This document shows positions 44,491 to 52,705 of a stretch of 64,000 nucleotides of DNA, one piece after another. Both the position numbers and the translations under genes were made by a program. The notes under the pieces are model-generated. The model was given only the letters and a program-made list of their open reading frames with translations, did no database searches and was not told the origin of the DNA. Origin of the DNA: Pedobacter sp. ISL-64 (lineage in GTDB: Bacteria; Bacteroidota; Bacteroidia; Sphingobacteriales; Sphingobacteriaceae); contig NZ_JAGGPU010000011.1 in assembly GCF_018613605.1 (NCBI RefSeq), positions 90,742 to 154,741 of the forward strand. The letters run 5' to 3'. Numbering within the stretch: position 1 is the first letter of the stretch; each line of letters begins with the position of its first letter.

Positions 44491-44828
44491 TTTCTTTTTA
44501 CGGAGTGTCTATTATTCTGCATGTGGTCTGCGCGCATTTGCTTTTTTCATAAAAAAAATGAACGGAATGAATGTTATAAAAAAGTTTCGCCTTATGTGTT
44601 ACGTTCTTTTTTAAGATTGTCAGCCTCTGCCATGCATATTCTATTCGTTGTTTAATAAGACTAAACTCAGCATTTTTACCCGAATAAATCAGTTTGTGCT
44701 TCAAAATATTAAGAAATATTCATTATAAAGGTGTTTAAACATCATAATTGCCTTAATAATCTACTTTATTTTTATATTCCGTTAAAAAACGCTATAATTA
44801 AGGGTCTTAAGTCTATCCCTATTTGTGT
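44491..44828. other. Gene-free AT-rich region
   Basis: No plausible gene. Two 68-93 codon frames overlap here on opposite strands, but neither has family features or a start context. It presumably holds the promoter of the Crp-family gene. Confidence 0.4.
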
Positions 44829-45437
44829 ATGCTCGAATCCCGAAAGGTATTTTTAGTAAACGCTGTATTAAATTATTTCAGCAGTTTATGCCCTATAACC
44901 TCTGGATTTATCCAGGAAATAGAAAAAAATGTAGATACTCTTCTAATCAAGAAAAATAAATACATTTTATCTCCCATTGATAATAATGATTATGTTTTTT
45001 TCGTAGTATCAGGCTTGGTAAGAGGTTTTATTAAAGATGGTAATAAAGAGATTACCACTTGGATCAGTTTAGGGAACGAATTTATTGGAGCGATTCAACA
45101 TCCCGATGAAAACGTTCAGCCCTCAATTGAATATTTGCAGGCATTGGAAAATTCAGAATTGGTTGCCATTCCACACTTATTGATTGATAAGCTTTACGCT
45201 AGTTACCAGGAAACGAATGTTATTGGTAGAAAGATTTTAGCGCTCCAGTATCATGCCGCCTCAGAGCGGGCCATAATAGCCAGAATTCCTTCGGCAGAAA
45301 GGCGTTATGAAAAATTTTTGGAGCTAAGCTCTTTTGATATATCTAGAGTGCCATTAAGGTGTATAGCCAGTTATTTAGGTATGCGTTTGGAAACACTTAG
45401 CCGCATACGCAGTAAGTTGGTAAAGGAGCTGGTGTAG
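44829..45437 (+). CDS. Crp/Fnr-family transcriptional regulator
   Basis: A 202-residue protein with a cNMP-binding-type roll (YVFFVVSGLVRGFI, EITTWISLGNEFIG) and a C-terminal winged helix (VPLRCIASYLGMRLETLSRIRSKL). It aligns over its whole length with the first ~205 residues of the fusion protein at 6619. I prefer the ATG at 44829 to the TTG at 44823. It may control the upstream surface operon, by position only. Confidence 0.85.
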   Translation: MLESRKVFLVNAVLNYFSSLCPITSGFIQEIEKNVDTLLIKKNKYILSPIDNNDYVFFVVSGLVRGFIKDGNKEITTWISLGNEFIGAIQHPDENVQPSIEYLQALENSELVAIPHLLIDKLYASYQETNVIGRKILALQYHAASERAIIARIPSAERRYEKFLELSSFDISRVPLRCIASYLGMRLETLSRIRSKLVKELV

Positions 45438-45642
45438 TTAAAAAAAACTGTTTCGCGGTTGATCATAACAGGTTAAGTCGATCTGTGCGAAGAATACTCA
45501 TTTTAAACGCTATGTTTACATAACATTATACACTTTTTACATATTGATGTACAACCTTAAATTGCATATACTAAACATCATATTTGTATTTAAATTTGGG
45601 TAAGTAAAAATTAAATCAACGGGACGATTTAGATTACATTCG

Positions 45643-45674
45643 TAAGCCTCTCTTTTTTAGGGAGGCTTATTTTG
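45643..45674 (+). terminator. Terminator-like hairpin
   Basis: TAAGCCTC (45643-45650) and GAGGCTTA (45662-45669) with a T-rich loop, followed by TTTTG. It is 200 bases downstream of the Crp-family gene, so it may end a longer transcript or an unannotated RNA. Confidence 0.6.
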
Positions 45675-45755
45675 TTTCAGCCTGCTAGTCCTTATATACC
45701 CAGTTGAGCCTTCATTCAATATTGTTAATGTTTCTGATTAGTAGTATATTTATGT

Positions 45756-45839
45756 ATGGAAGTAGTAGTAGGATTATTAATTATGTTACTTGGCATTCCT
45801 TGGAAAAAGATAGGAAAGTGGCTGGAATTTGAAAAGTAG
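45756..45839 (+). CDS. Possible 27-residue membrane microprotein
   Basis: Starts MEVVVGLLIMLLGIPWKK, a hydrophobic helix followed by an amphipathic basic segment ending EFEK. It lies 12 bases before the next start codon and could be translationally linked to it. Evidence is only the ORF, its hydrophobic profile and its position, so it may be spurious. No family recognised. Confidence 0.4.
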   Translation: MEVVVGLLIMLLGIPWKKIGKWLEFEK

Positions 45840-45851
45840 TGGCATTTGGAT

Positions 45852-47207
45852 ATGAATGATACCCTCTGGAAAAGCATACAGCAATTTGATTTCGATCATC
45901 CACCGGGCGAATATAACTTTTCGATCAGGTTGGCTAGTGAAAACCAATGGACAAAAGACTTTACCGAAAAAGCCATATTAGAATATAAAAAATTTATGTA
46001 TATGGCGGCCATTTCTGATGTAATAGTTTCGCCTTCCGCCATTGTAGATACGGTTTGGCATCAGCACCTCATTTTTACACAATCTTATCAGGATTTTTGT
46101 GCGCTGGTTGGTAAGCAGATCCAGCATGTGCCCTCTACACACCAAAAAGAGCAGGCAGAACAGTTTAGACTGGCAAAAGAACGGACAAGTCGCATTTATC
46201 ATGAACATTTTGGAACACAGCCCAAAGCGATTTGGGAATATGATACCATGTTGGCCGGCTTGAAACTCGAACCGGCCAAACTTAAAACTGGTTTTTTTGT
46301 CTTATACGGTGTACTGGTTTTCATCTTGCTTACAGTTCCTTCTTATTACTTGCTTAAACCTGTTTATATCCATATTGATAATCCTTATTTTATTTTGGGT
46401 TTTCTCGGGTTGGCGCTTCCCGCCTATGTAATACTCAGTTTATATACCAAAAACAGATTTAAACAGATTGCGCGCGATTTCGATCGGCAGTCGTTCGTTT
46501 ACCACCTTAAACCATTTGAGTTGGTTTATCTTGAAAGACAACAACTTGCCGAGGTAATAAACGGGCCTATAAGCGAACTTATTCATGCGGGTGTGCTAAA
46601 CGTAAATGCCCATCGCCGTATTTATATTTCAAAGGATGTAGATAGCCTCTCCGGAGAGCAGCTTCAGGTTGTTTCGGTGTTAAAAGATAGGGGCGAAGTC
46701 TTCTATCCCGAACTGCTAGGGCAATTGCAGACAAGGGCGATTTTCAGAAACACCGCCAGAAGTATGGATGCATTTAAATGGCATTTTAGCCAGTCGAAAC
46801 AGTTTGCACAACTGTTTTACTTAAATTTTACAGTTTTTGCCGCACTTATTATGTTTCCGCTCATTCGCTTAACTACAGGTATTGTAAGGGATAAACCCAT
46901 TTTTGAGATCGCACTTCTGACAGGATTTTTGGTGATTTTTATGGTTAAACACCTTTATGTGCTCAACCAGCAGTTTTGTGCCCGTACCATCCCTGATTTG
47001 TATAAGTCGGCAATTTTGCCTGCAATAAAAGATGAACAGGATTGGCGATGGAGTTACTTTTTATATGGATCGACTGTGTTAACTGCAGCCCTTGTTCCAT
47101 TGGTAAGTTACGAAAGGAGTAGAGGGGGAGACGGCGGCGGAGCCAGTTCTTGTGGTTCATCCTGCGGAAGTTCTTGCGGTAGCTGCGGTGGTTGTGGAGG
47201 CGACTAA
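45852..47207 (+). CDS. Membrane protein with GRDP-like N-terminal domain, TIGR04222-like core and Cys/Gly tail
   Basis: A 451-residue protein. The N-terminal part contains VIVSPSAIVDTVWHQHLIF and SYQDFC, the His-rich signature of the glycine-rich domain-containing (DUF1399/GRDP) family. Membrane segments follow at about 152-172 and 180-200, then a cytoplasmic module, then three more segments near 320-420. The last ~25 residues are almost only Gly, Ser and Cys (eight Cys), a tail I associate with TIGR04222 membrane proteins. Start ATG 45852 (a TTG two codons earlier is possible). Function unknown; the tail may bind metal or be processed. Confidence 0.7.
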   Translation: MNDTLWKSIQQFDFDHPPGEYNFSIRLASENQWTKDFTEKAILEYKKFMYMAAISDVIVSPSAIVDTVWHQHLIFTQSYQDFCALVGKQIQHVPSTHQKEQAEQFRLAKERTSRIYHEHFGTQPKAIWEYDTMLAGLKLEPAKLKTGFFVLYGVLVFILLTVPSYYLLKPVYIHIDNPYFILGFLGLALPAYVILSLYTKNRFKQIARDFDRQSFVYHLKPFELVYLERQQLAEVINGPISELIHAGVLNVNAHRRIYISKDVDSLSGEQLQVVSVLKDRGEVFYPELLGQLQTRAIFRNTARSMDAFKWHFSQSKQFAQLFYLNFTVFAALIMFPLIRLTTGIVRDKPIFEIALLTGFLVIFMVKHLYVLNQQFCARTIPDLYKSAILPAIKDEQDWRWSYFLYGSTVLTAALVPLVSYERSRGGDGGGASSCGSSCGSSCGSCGGCGGD

Positions 47208-47328
47208 TAATTTTTGTTGCTTTAAATTAAAATCTTCATCAAATCTTAATCTTTCTGCCGTAATATTGTAGGCATAAGGGGTGAGAGCCTTATATCAACT
47301 TCTAGTTGAGAGTGTTAATTTAGATAGA

Positions 47329-47358
47329 GGATGTAGCCAGTGGCTACATCCTTTTTTT
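47329..47358 (+). terminator. Terminator after the membrane protein gene
   Basis: GGATGTAGCCA and TGGCTACATCC form an 11-bp stem with a one-base gap, followed by seven T. Confidence 0.9.
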
Positions 47359-47396
47359 ATTCCTGGCATGTGGATATGAAGAGGCTAAATGTTTGA

Positions 47397-47948
47397 CTAG
47401 ACGATTTCAAGTTTTGTCTCTTCAAGATCCTTCAATAATGCGGATACCTCGTTCCAGTGATTTATCCTTTGGTGATGATCTTTTTCTACATTGTGAAATG
47501 CTGTAAACATTAAGGCTTTTCCCTTACAGAAATCAAGGTTTTTACAATGGTCGTCAATTAAATAATCGGTATCTATTATGCTCTTATCGCCACAAAAGAT
47601 GATATTCTTCCAGCTGATAAAAGGGAAGTGCTCTGCAAGCCACTCGCGTTTTTCGAAGAGCGATAAGGGGAATTCCATGGCGGCTGAAACGATATAGATC
47701 TCGTAGTCTTCCATTAGTTTTTTTACGGCTTCAACAGCGCCTTCCATTACCGGCAGGTTCCTGAAGAAGCCTGTTCTATTGCAGATCTTCATTACCATTG
47801 CCCTGTCTGGAAAAAGTTCTTCTTCCGATTTGCCTTTTATATCGTTGCGGGTAAGCGAAATGCCTGTTTCTGCCTGGTAGGTCTGAAGTATATGGTCTTC
47901 TATGTCGGCGAGAACGCCGTCCATATCAATGCCTATTGTTTTTTTCAT
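47397..47948 (-). CDS. HAD-family 5'(3')-deoxyribonucleotidase (NT5C type)
   Basis: A 183-residue phosphatase. Motif I is GIDMDGVLAD (Asp 8 and 10), motif II is IVSAAMEF, and the conserved IDDHCKNLDF carries motif IV. NT5C-type proteins dephosphorylate deoxyribonucleotides, which suits a nucleotide-salvage role. It is divergent from a DeoR-family regulator around two perfect palindromes. Confidence 0.85.
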   Translation of the reverse strand: MKKTIGIDMDGVLADIEDHILQTYQAETGISLTRNDIKGKSEEELFPDRAMVMKICNRTGFFRNLPVMEGAVEAVKKLMEDYEIYIVSAAMEFPLSLFEKREWLAEHFPFISWKNIIFCGDKSIIDTDYLIDDHCKNLDFCKGKALMFTAFHNVEKDHHQRINHWNEVSALLKDLEETKLEIV

Positions 47949-47982
47949 GATTTGCTATATTTTGCAACAAAAATATTTAATA

Positions 47983-48039
47983 TTGCAATATATTGCAAAT
48001 TATAATCCTGATAAATTTATATATTTGCAATATATTGCA
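47983..48039. promoter_or_regulatory. Paired palindromic operators between the nucleotidase and DeoR genes
   Basis: TTGCAATATATTGCAA (47983-47998, a perfect 16-bp palindrome) and TTGCAATATATTGCA (48025-48039) are identical over 15 bases and lie 42 bp apart centre to centre, four helical turns. A plus -7 element TATATTTG (48020-48027) overlaps the second site; a minus -7 TATTTTTG (47975-47968) with CAA at 47996-47998 overlaps the first. This is a strong sign of autoregulation by the adjacent DeoR-family protein. Confidence 0.75.
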
Positions 48040-48044
48040 GTAGT

Positions 48045-48794
48045 ATGGTAAAAGAAGAGCGTCTACAGATCATTATTAATACCCTGGAAAAAGACACCAA
48101 GGTGCGGTTGAACGAATTGAGCACATTGTTAAACGTATCAGAAGATACGGTTCGCCGTGATATTAAGGAGCTCGATATGCAAGGGCTGCTCAGGGCGGTT
48201 AGGGGTGGCGCAATTGCCCATTCGCCCATTCCACAGCATTACCGGGATAGGGAAAAGTACAATCAGCAGCACAAACAGATTATTGCAAACAAAGCCTTAG
48301 CGTTTTTGAAAGATGGTCAGGTAGTGTTTTTCGATGGTGGCACCTCGGTAGTAGCACTGGCTGCCGCATTGCCTAAAGATTTAAAAATCACCATTATTAC
48401 CAATAGCTTTCCTGTTGCCAATATTTTGGAAGACCACCCCAATGCCGAAGTGATATTTGCCGGCGGAAGGTTACATAAAACGGCATTTACCACCATGGGG
48501 CAAGAAACTATCGATACTTTTAGAAAGGTCAGGGCCGATGTTTGTATGCTTGGTATCTGTAGTTTGCACTATAGTATGGGTATTACCTCCATTATATATG
48601 AAGATGCCCAACTTAACAACATCATGATTAACCAGGCGCAAAAAACCATCGCGCTATCCGCACTCGAGAAAATAAATACTGTAGAGTCTTACTATGTTTG
48701 CCCGGTTACCGATGTAGATGTAATTATTACTGAAACAGATTCTGATAATGCAATCCTGAAGCCTTATAAACATTTGGGAATTGAAGTAGTTTAG
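48045..48794 (+). CDS. DeoR/GlpR-family transcriptional regulator
   Basis: A 249-residue regulator: N-terminal DeoR winged helix (RLNELSTLLNVSEDTVRRDI, GLLRAVRGGAI) and a DeoRC sugar-phosphate-sensor domain (VVFFDGGTSVVALAAALP, ADVCMLGICSLHYSMGIT). Effectors of the family are phosphorylated sugars or nucleosides. It is divergent from a nucleotidase, and both palindromes lie in the 96-base spacer, supporting autoregulation and control of the nucleotidase. Confidence 0.92.
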   Translation: MVKEERLQIIINTLEKDTKVRLNELSTLLNVSEDTVRRDIKELDMQGLLRAVRGGAIAHSPIPQHYRDREKYNQQHKQIIANKALAFLKDGQVVFFDGGTSVVALAAALPKDLKITIITNSFPVANILEDHPNAEVIFAGGRLHKTAFTTMGQETIDTFRKVRADVCMLGICSLHYSMGITSIIYEDAQLNNIMINQAQKTIALSALEKINTVESYYVCPVTDVDVIITETDSDNAILKPYKHLGIEVV

Positions 48795-48846
48795 GAAGTG
48801 TTAAGCGATTATTTACAGGCAATGGCTCAATAGAAAATAATAATAG

Positions 48847-49416
48847 ATGAAGTTTTTATATACCGCACGTGGAACATACGATGAAAATTTTGATCAGGAG
48901 GGGATGTCTTGGGATAAATATATCGAATGGGCTAAGTTGTTCCATTTAACCGAGCTTGTTTCGCTTGACGGAATGCTAGATGAGGTTTTAGTTGAGCCAG
49001 ATTACAACAATGGCGAGGACTGGGATTTTATCCATGTTGCAGAATTGTATCAGACTAACTTTTTTACAACAGTCGATTACGTTTTCAGACGGATGGTTCC
49101 TAGGAATAAATTTAATCTCTTGACTGTTGTTGTTGAACCAGATCGGGCAGGTAATGATATCTTGGTTGATGGGTACGAATTTGTAGGTTATGAACTATTG
49201 GATCAGGAATTTGATATTAGTGCTTTAACCAATTGCGGCGGTTTTGATGAATCATTTCTGCCGTCAGATTTAAACGATAAAGGGCTTATTGGTGACTTTA
49301 AAAAAGCATATGAAATAAAGAAACTTCTATTGGAAAATAATCCTAAAGAGCACCATGCTGATACCAACGTGATTGCTGTTTGGCGACATAGAACAATTGG
49401 GAGATCAACCGAATAA
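48847..49416 (+). CDS. Conserved-looking hypothetical protein, paired with a metallophosphoesterase
   Basis: A 189-residue acidic protein starting MKFLYTARGTYDENF with no recognised domain, signal peptide or membrane segment. Its stop is followed directly by the start of the metallophosphoesterase gene (no gap), so translation is probably coupled and the two may act together. Trp/Asp-rich segments (EDWDFIHVAEL, FDISALTNCGGFD) are notable but not diagnostic. Confidence 0.7.
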   Translation: MKFLYTARGTYDENFDQEGMSWDKYIEWAKLFHLTELVSLDGMLDEVLVEPDYNNGEDWDFIHVAELYQTNFFTTVDYVFRRMVPRNKFNLLTVVVEPDRAGNDILVDGYEFVGYELLDQEFDISALTNCGGFDESFLPSDLNDKGLIGDFKKAYEIKKLLLENNPKEHHADTNVIAVWRHRTIGRSTE

Positions 49417-50163
49417 ATGAAAATACAGATCATAAGTGATTTACATCAGGAGTTTGGTGTTTCTGAATTACCTTTCGGAAATGCTGATCTGGTCATTCTG
49501 GCAGGCGACATCAACTTAGGTACAAAAGGTATAGAATGGATTAATGAAAATATTCCAGACAAACCTGTGATTTATGTTTTAGGTAACCACGAATATTATA
49601 AAGGAACGTATCCCAACACGCTCAATAAAATAATGGAAGCCTCAAGGGGTTCGAATATTAGTGTGCTGGAGAATGATAGTATTGAACTTGAAGGGATAAG
49701 GTTTCATGGGGCGACTTTATGGACAGATTTTTCGCTATTCGGAAATCCCGTAGAATATGGTATAATTTGTCAGAGTAAAATGAATGATTATCGGATGATT
49801 AGAAGGGATTCCACGTACTCAAAATTAAGGACGATCGACACCTATAAAATCCATCAGATTTCTAAAAAATGGCTGCAGAAAAGCCTAGAAGAATCAAAGG
49901 CATATAAAAACGTTGTTATTACCCATCATGCGCCAAGTATAAGATCTGTACCAGAAGAGTATAGAAAAGATCCGGTTGCTTCAGCCTATGCATCAGATCT
50001 CGAAGATGTCATCATCAAATACAAACCGGCTTACTGGGTTCATGGTCATATTCATACTCCGGTAAGGTACAACATTGATGAAACTGAGATTATTTGTAAT
50101 CCCCATGGATATATTAGTGAAAAATATAACGGTTATCAAAAAGAACTGATAATTGAAATTTAA
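49417..50163 (+). CDS. Calcineurin-like metallophosphoesterase
   Basis: A 248-residue enzyme with all five family motifs: SDLH (7-10 region), GDIN, GNHEY, the two-His THHAPS and HGHIH. It would hydrolyse phosphodiesters or phosphoproteins using two metal ions. The substrate cannot be read. It follows the 189-residue hypothetical gene without a gap. Confidence 0.9.
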   Translation: MKIQIISDLHQEFGVSELPFGNADLVILAGDINLGTKGIEWINENIPDKPVIYVLGNHEYYKGTYPNTLNKIMEASRGSNISVLENDSIELEGIRFHGATLWTDFSLFGNPVEYGIICQSKMNDYRMIRRDSTYSKLRTIDTYKIHQISKKWLQKSLEESKAYKNVVITHHAPSIRSVPEEYRKDPVASAYASDLEDVIIKYKPAYWVHGHIHTPVRYNIDETEIICNPHGYISEKYNGYQKELIIEI

Positions 50164-50272
50164 AAAACTTTCCTGTATAGGTATGTTGCTTGACCAAATA
50201 ACGGATTATAAATAAGATTTTCACGTTCGAAGAATTTTTAATGCTATTGTATTACAAATACCCCTTAAATAA

Positions 50273-50312
50273 GAAAAGAGACAATCTATCCAGACTTGTC
50301 TCTTTTTTCTAA
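50273..50312. terminator. Bidirectional terminator
   Basis: AAAAGAGACAA and TTGTCTCTTTT form an 11-bp stem around a ~10-base loop with T-runs on both strands. It can end the metallophosphoesterase transcript (+) and the candidate minus-strand RNA. Confidence 0.85.
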
Positions 50313-50426
50313 CCAAATATAAACCTGTTATGAGCCAGGCTTTGTCTTTAATCTTCTATCTAAACCGGGGTTTTTCAAGAAAATGATTTATCTTTTTTTG
50401 TGGTGATAAACATCGTTCCGTTTATT
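50273..50426 (-). ncRNA. Candidate small RNA, ~150 nt, from an operator-bearing promoter
   Basis: On the minus strand, TATATTTG (50440-50433) is an exact -7 element and the palindrome at 50455-50471 lies just upstream. A start near 50426 and the terminator at 50273-50312 define a transcript of about 150 nt. It contains CCTG...CAGG and AACC...GG hairpin segments but only a 12-codon frame (50407-50369). No coding gene explains this promoter. The transcript is inferred from promoter, operator and terminator alone. Confidence 0.35.
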
Positions 50427-50454
50427 ACTCTACAAATATAGTAAAAAATTTGAT

Positions 50455-50471
50455 AGTGTAAAAAATACACT
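50455..50471. promoter_or_regulatory. Perfect palindrome (Nudix-regulator operator candidate), copy in the gene-free gap
   Basis: AGTGTA-AAAAA-TACACT, a perfect 17-bp palindrome. Its 15-bp core is identical to those at 53713-53727 and 55677-55691. Confidence 0.65.
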
Positions 50472-50786
50472 AAGAAAAATTTAAGTATTTTTTTTGTCAT
50501 TTTTTATTTACCGACCCTTTTGTAAGAGATTTTGGTGTTTAAAACGTCTGTGTTGCAAATATAGCAGAAAAATATGTTAAGTAATTGTTAAATATTGTCA
50601 ATTTATGGTACGATTTAGTCAAACGTTTGTTTAATTCTTGGTAAAAAGTCGATTTTATGAAATTTACTGGCAATTTTTTGGTCTTTGTAAGATATTAAGT
50701 GGATTTTTGATGTGAATATTGAATAAAAACAATTTTAGATGTGGTTTTGAAATTGAATTTTATAGGTGAAAATTGTGTTTAAAACA
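50472..50786. other. Gene-free AT-rich region downstream of gapA
   Basis: About 315 bases without a plausible gene. A 10-bp palindrome CAAACGTTTG lies at 50620-50629 and a further CAAATATA (minus -7-like) at 50556-50563. Confidence 0.4.
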
Positions 50787-50820
50787 AAAAGGCAACATTA
50801 AATGAATAATGTTGCCTTTT
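50787..50820 (-). terminator. Terminator of the pfkA-kinase-gapA operon
   Basis: AAAAGGCAACATT (50787-50799) and its complement (50808-50820) form a 13-bp perfect stem with A on the left, giving a T-run on the minus strand. Confidence 0.9.
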
Positions 50821-50855
50821 ATATAGCCTTGTAAAGCGCTTAAAGCACTTTTTTG

Positions 50856-51854
50856 TTACAAACTTGCGTAATATTCTACAAATTTAGCTAGTGCAGAAGA
50901 ATATCCCCATTCGTTATCGTACCAAGATACCACTTTAACGAAATTATCATTTAATGAGATACCTGCTTTTGCATCAAAAATAGACGCGTGGTCATCGCCA
51001 ATAAAGTCAGAAGAAACAACTTCGTCTTCAGTATAAGCCAATACCCCTTTTAATTCGCCTTCAGAAGCTGCTTTCATAGCTGCTTTAATTTGCTCATAAG
51101 TAGCTGGTTTTTCTAAACGTGCAGTTAAATCTACAACAGAAACGTCAGCCACAGGAACACGGAAAGACATACCAGTTAATTTACCTTTTAATTCAGGTAA
51201 AACCATACCTACTGCTTTAGCAGCACCAGTAGAAGAAGGGATAATATTAGAGAAACCGCCACGGCCACCTCTCCAGTCTTTAGCAGAAGGACCATCAACT
51301 GTTTTTTGAGTTGCAGTTACAGCATGGATTGTGCTCATTAAACCTTCAACAATACCAAAGTTATCGTTTAAAACTTTAGCAATTGGCGCTAAACAGTTTG
51401 TAGTACAAGATGCATTAGAAACAATAGTTTGATCTGCAGTTAATTTATGGTGGTTTACGCCCATTACATAAGTAGGGATATCGCCATCTTTAGCAGGAGC
51501 AGAGAAAACTACTTTTTTAGCACCGGCAGCGATGTGTTTCTCAGCATCGGCACGGGTTAAGAATAAACCTGTAGATTCGATCACTACTTCAACACCTACA
51601 GCATCCCATTTTAAATCAGCTGGATTTCTTTCTGCAGTTACGCGGATTGTTTTACCATTAACCACTAAATTACCATCAACAACTTCAATAGTGCCATCAA
51701 ATTTGCCATGTGTAGTATCATATTTTAACATGTATGCCATATAATCTGGCTCGATCAAATCGTTAATCGCTACAATATCTAATCCTCTTTTTAATGCGGC
51801 TCTGAAAACCAGTCGGCCAATACGGCCAAAGCCGTTTATTCCAATTTTGCTCAT
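50856..51854 (-). CDS. gapA: Glyceraldehyde-3-phosphate dehydrogenase
   Basis: A 332-residue glycolytic enzyme with the NAD-binding start INGFGRIGRLVFR, NAD-type Asp 32 (AINDL), catalytic C150 in SNASCTTNCLAP and WYDNEWGYS at the C-terminus. It is the last gene of a pfkA-kinase-gapA operon (7-base gap to the kinase gene), with a terminator downstream. Confidence 0.97.
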   Translation of the reverse strand: MSKIGINGFGRIGRLVFRAALKRGLDIVAINDLIEPDYMAYMLKYDTTHGKFDGTIEVVDGNLVVNGKTIRVTAERNPADLKWDAVGVEVVIESTGLFLTRADAEKHIAAGAKKVVFSAPAKDGDIPTYVMGVNHHKLTADQTIVSNASCTTNCLAPIAKVLNDNFGIVEGLMSTIHAVTATQKTVDGPSAKDWRGGRGGFSNIIPSSTGAAKAVGMVLPELKGKLTGMSFRVPVADVSVVDLTARLEKPATYEQIKAAMKAASEGELKGVLAYTEDEVVSSDFIGDDHASIFDAKAGISLNDNFVKVVSWYDNEWGYSSALAKFVEYYASL

Positions 51855-51861
51855 TGTTCTG

Positions 51862-52704
51862 TTAATTAATGTAATGTTTTAATAAATTTTGTATTGGTTC
51901 TTTAATAATGCTTTTAATTTTTATGTTGTATCTGCCCGCTACCAACCTTAACCGGTCTTCCAGCTCGGCACCTACCTTACCTACAATATGTATCTCCCGG
52001 TCGTTGTATTTTTCTGCCATCGGCAAAACATAAGTTTCGATATATTTTTCAAATCCTCCATCAATCAGCTTACGGATGTATTCGTGTTTACTGTTTTGGG
52101 TAAAGAAATCGAAAAATGAGGTTAAAAATATATTCGCCTGTGGCTTATTGTAAATACGTTCTAATATTTGAGGGCGGTCTAGATTGTACGTTAAGGTGAA
52201 TTTGGTTTCAATGTCTTTAGGCATTTTAAGGCTCAGAAATTCCCTTAGGAGTATTTTTCCAAAGTAATTTGAAGAACCTTCGTCGCCTAAGATATAACCC
52301 AAACCAAAGTTATTGTTTATCGGCTTTTTTCCATCAAAGTAAGCGCAATGTGCACCACTGCCCAGCATGCCAACGATCCCTGGTTGATCATAACAGGCGG
52401 CTTTGGCGGCACCGAATAAATCATTTTCTACTACAATTTTGCTGTATTTGAAAAATGATGCAAGGGTTTTGGCCAATTCCTCTTTTCTGTCTGCTGATGA
52501 TGCTCCGGCTGCAAAAAAATAAATTTTCTTTATGTTTTCTGCATTGTTAACCAAAGCAACTTTTTTGTTTAAAATCTGTAAGATCGTTTTTGGATCAACA
52601 AAGCAAGGGTTTAAGCCAGTAGTATTGCAATGTGCAACTACCTGTCCATTTTGTGTTATTTTCCAAAATGCTGTTTTCGATCCGCTATAAACAACTGCTA
52701 TCAT
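51862..52704 (-). CDS. BadF/BadG/BcrA-type sugar kinase (N-acetylglucosamine kinase-like), operon copy
   Basis: A 280-residue actin-fold kinase: GLGYILGDEGSSNYFGK (phosphate 2 region), IVGMLGSGAHCAYFDG (adenosine region) and SGSKTAFWKI at the start. It resembles BadF-type N-acetylglucosamine or glucosamine kinases, with lower confidence for the exact sugar. It starts one base after the pfkA stop, within an operon for upper glycolysis. It is a clear paralogue of the product at 54711. Confidence 0.8.
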   Translation of the reverse strand: MIAVVYSGSKTAFWKITQNGQVVAHCNTTGLNPCFVDPKTILQILNKKVALVNNAENIKKIYFFAAGASSADRKEELAKTLASFFKYSKIVVENDLFGAAKAACYDQPGIVGMLGSGAHCAYFDGKKPINNNFGLGYILGDEGSSNYFGKILLREFLSLKMPKDIETKFTLTYNLDRPQILERIYNKPQANIFLTSFFDFFTQNSKHEYIRKLIDGGFEKYIETYVLPMAEKYNDREIHIVGKVGAELEDRLRLVAGRYNIKIKSIIKEPIQNLLKHYIN

Positions 52705-52705
52705 A

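Noticed and set aside
44374..44655. 93-residue ORF overlapping the PorP/SprF gene end
   Set aside because: Mostly shadow of the porP-like gene and AT-rich spacer; no features.
44498..44704. 68-residue minus-strand ORF in the gap before the Crp-family gene
   Set aside because: Basic, AT-driven composition and no recognised start context or family.
45526..45560. TACACTTTTTACAT as a further copy of the sugar-block palindrome
   Set aside because: The second arm does not match and it lacks the inverted symmetry of the other four sites.
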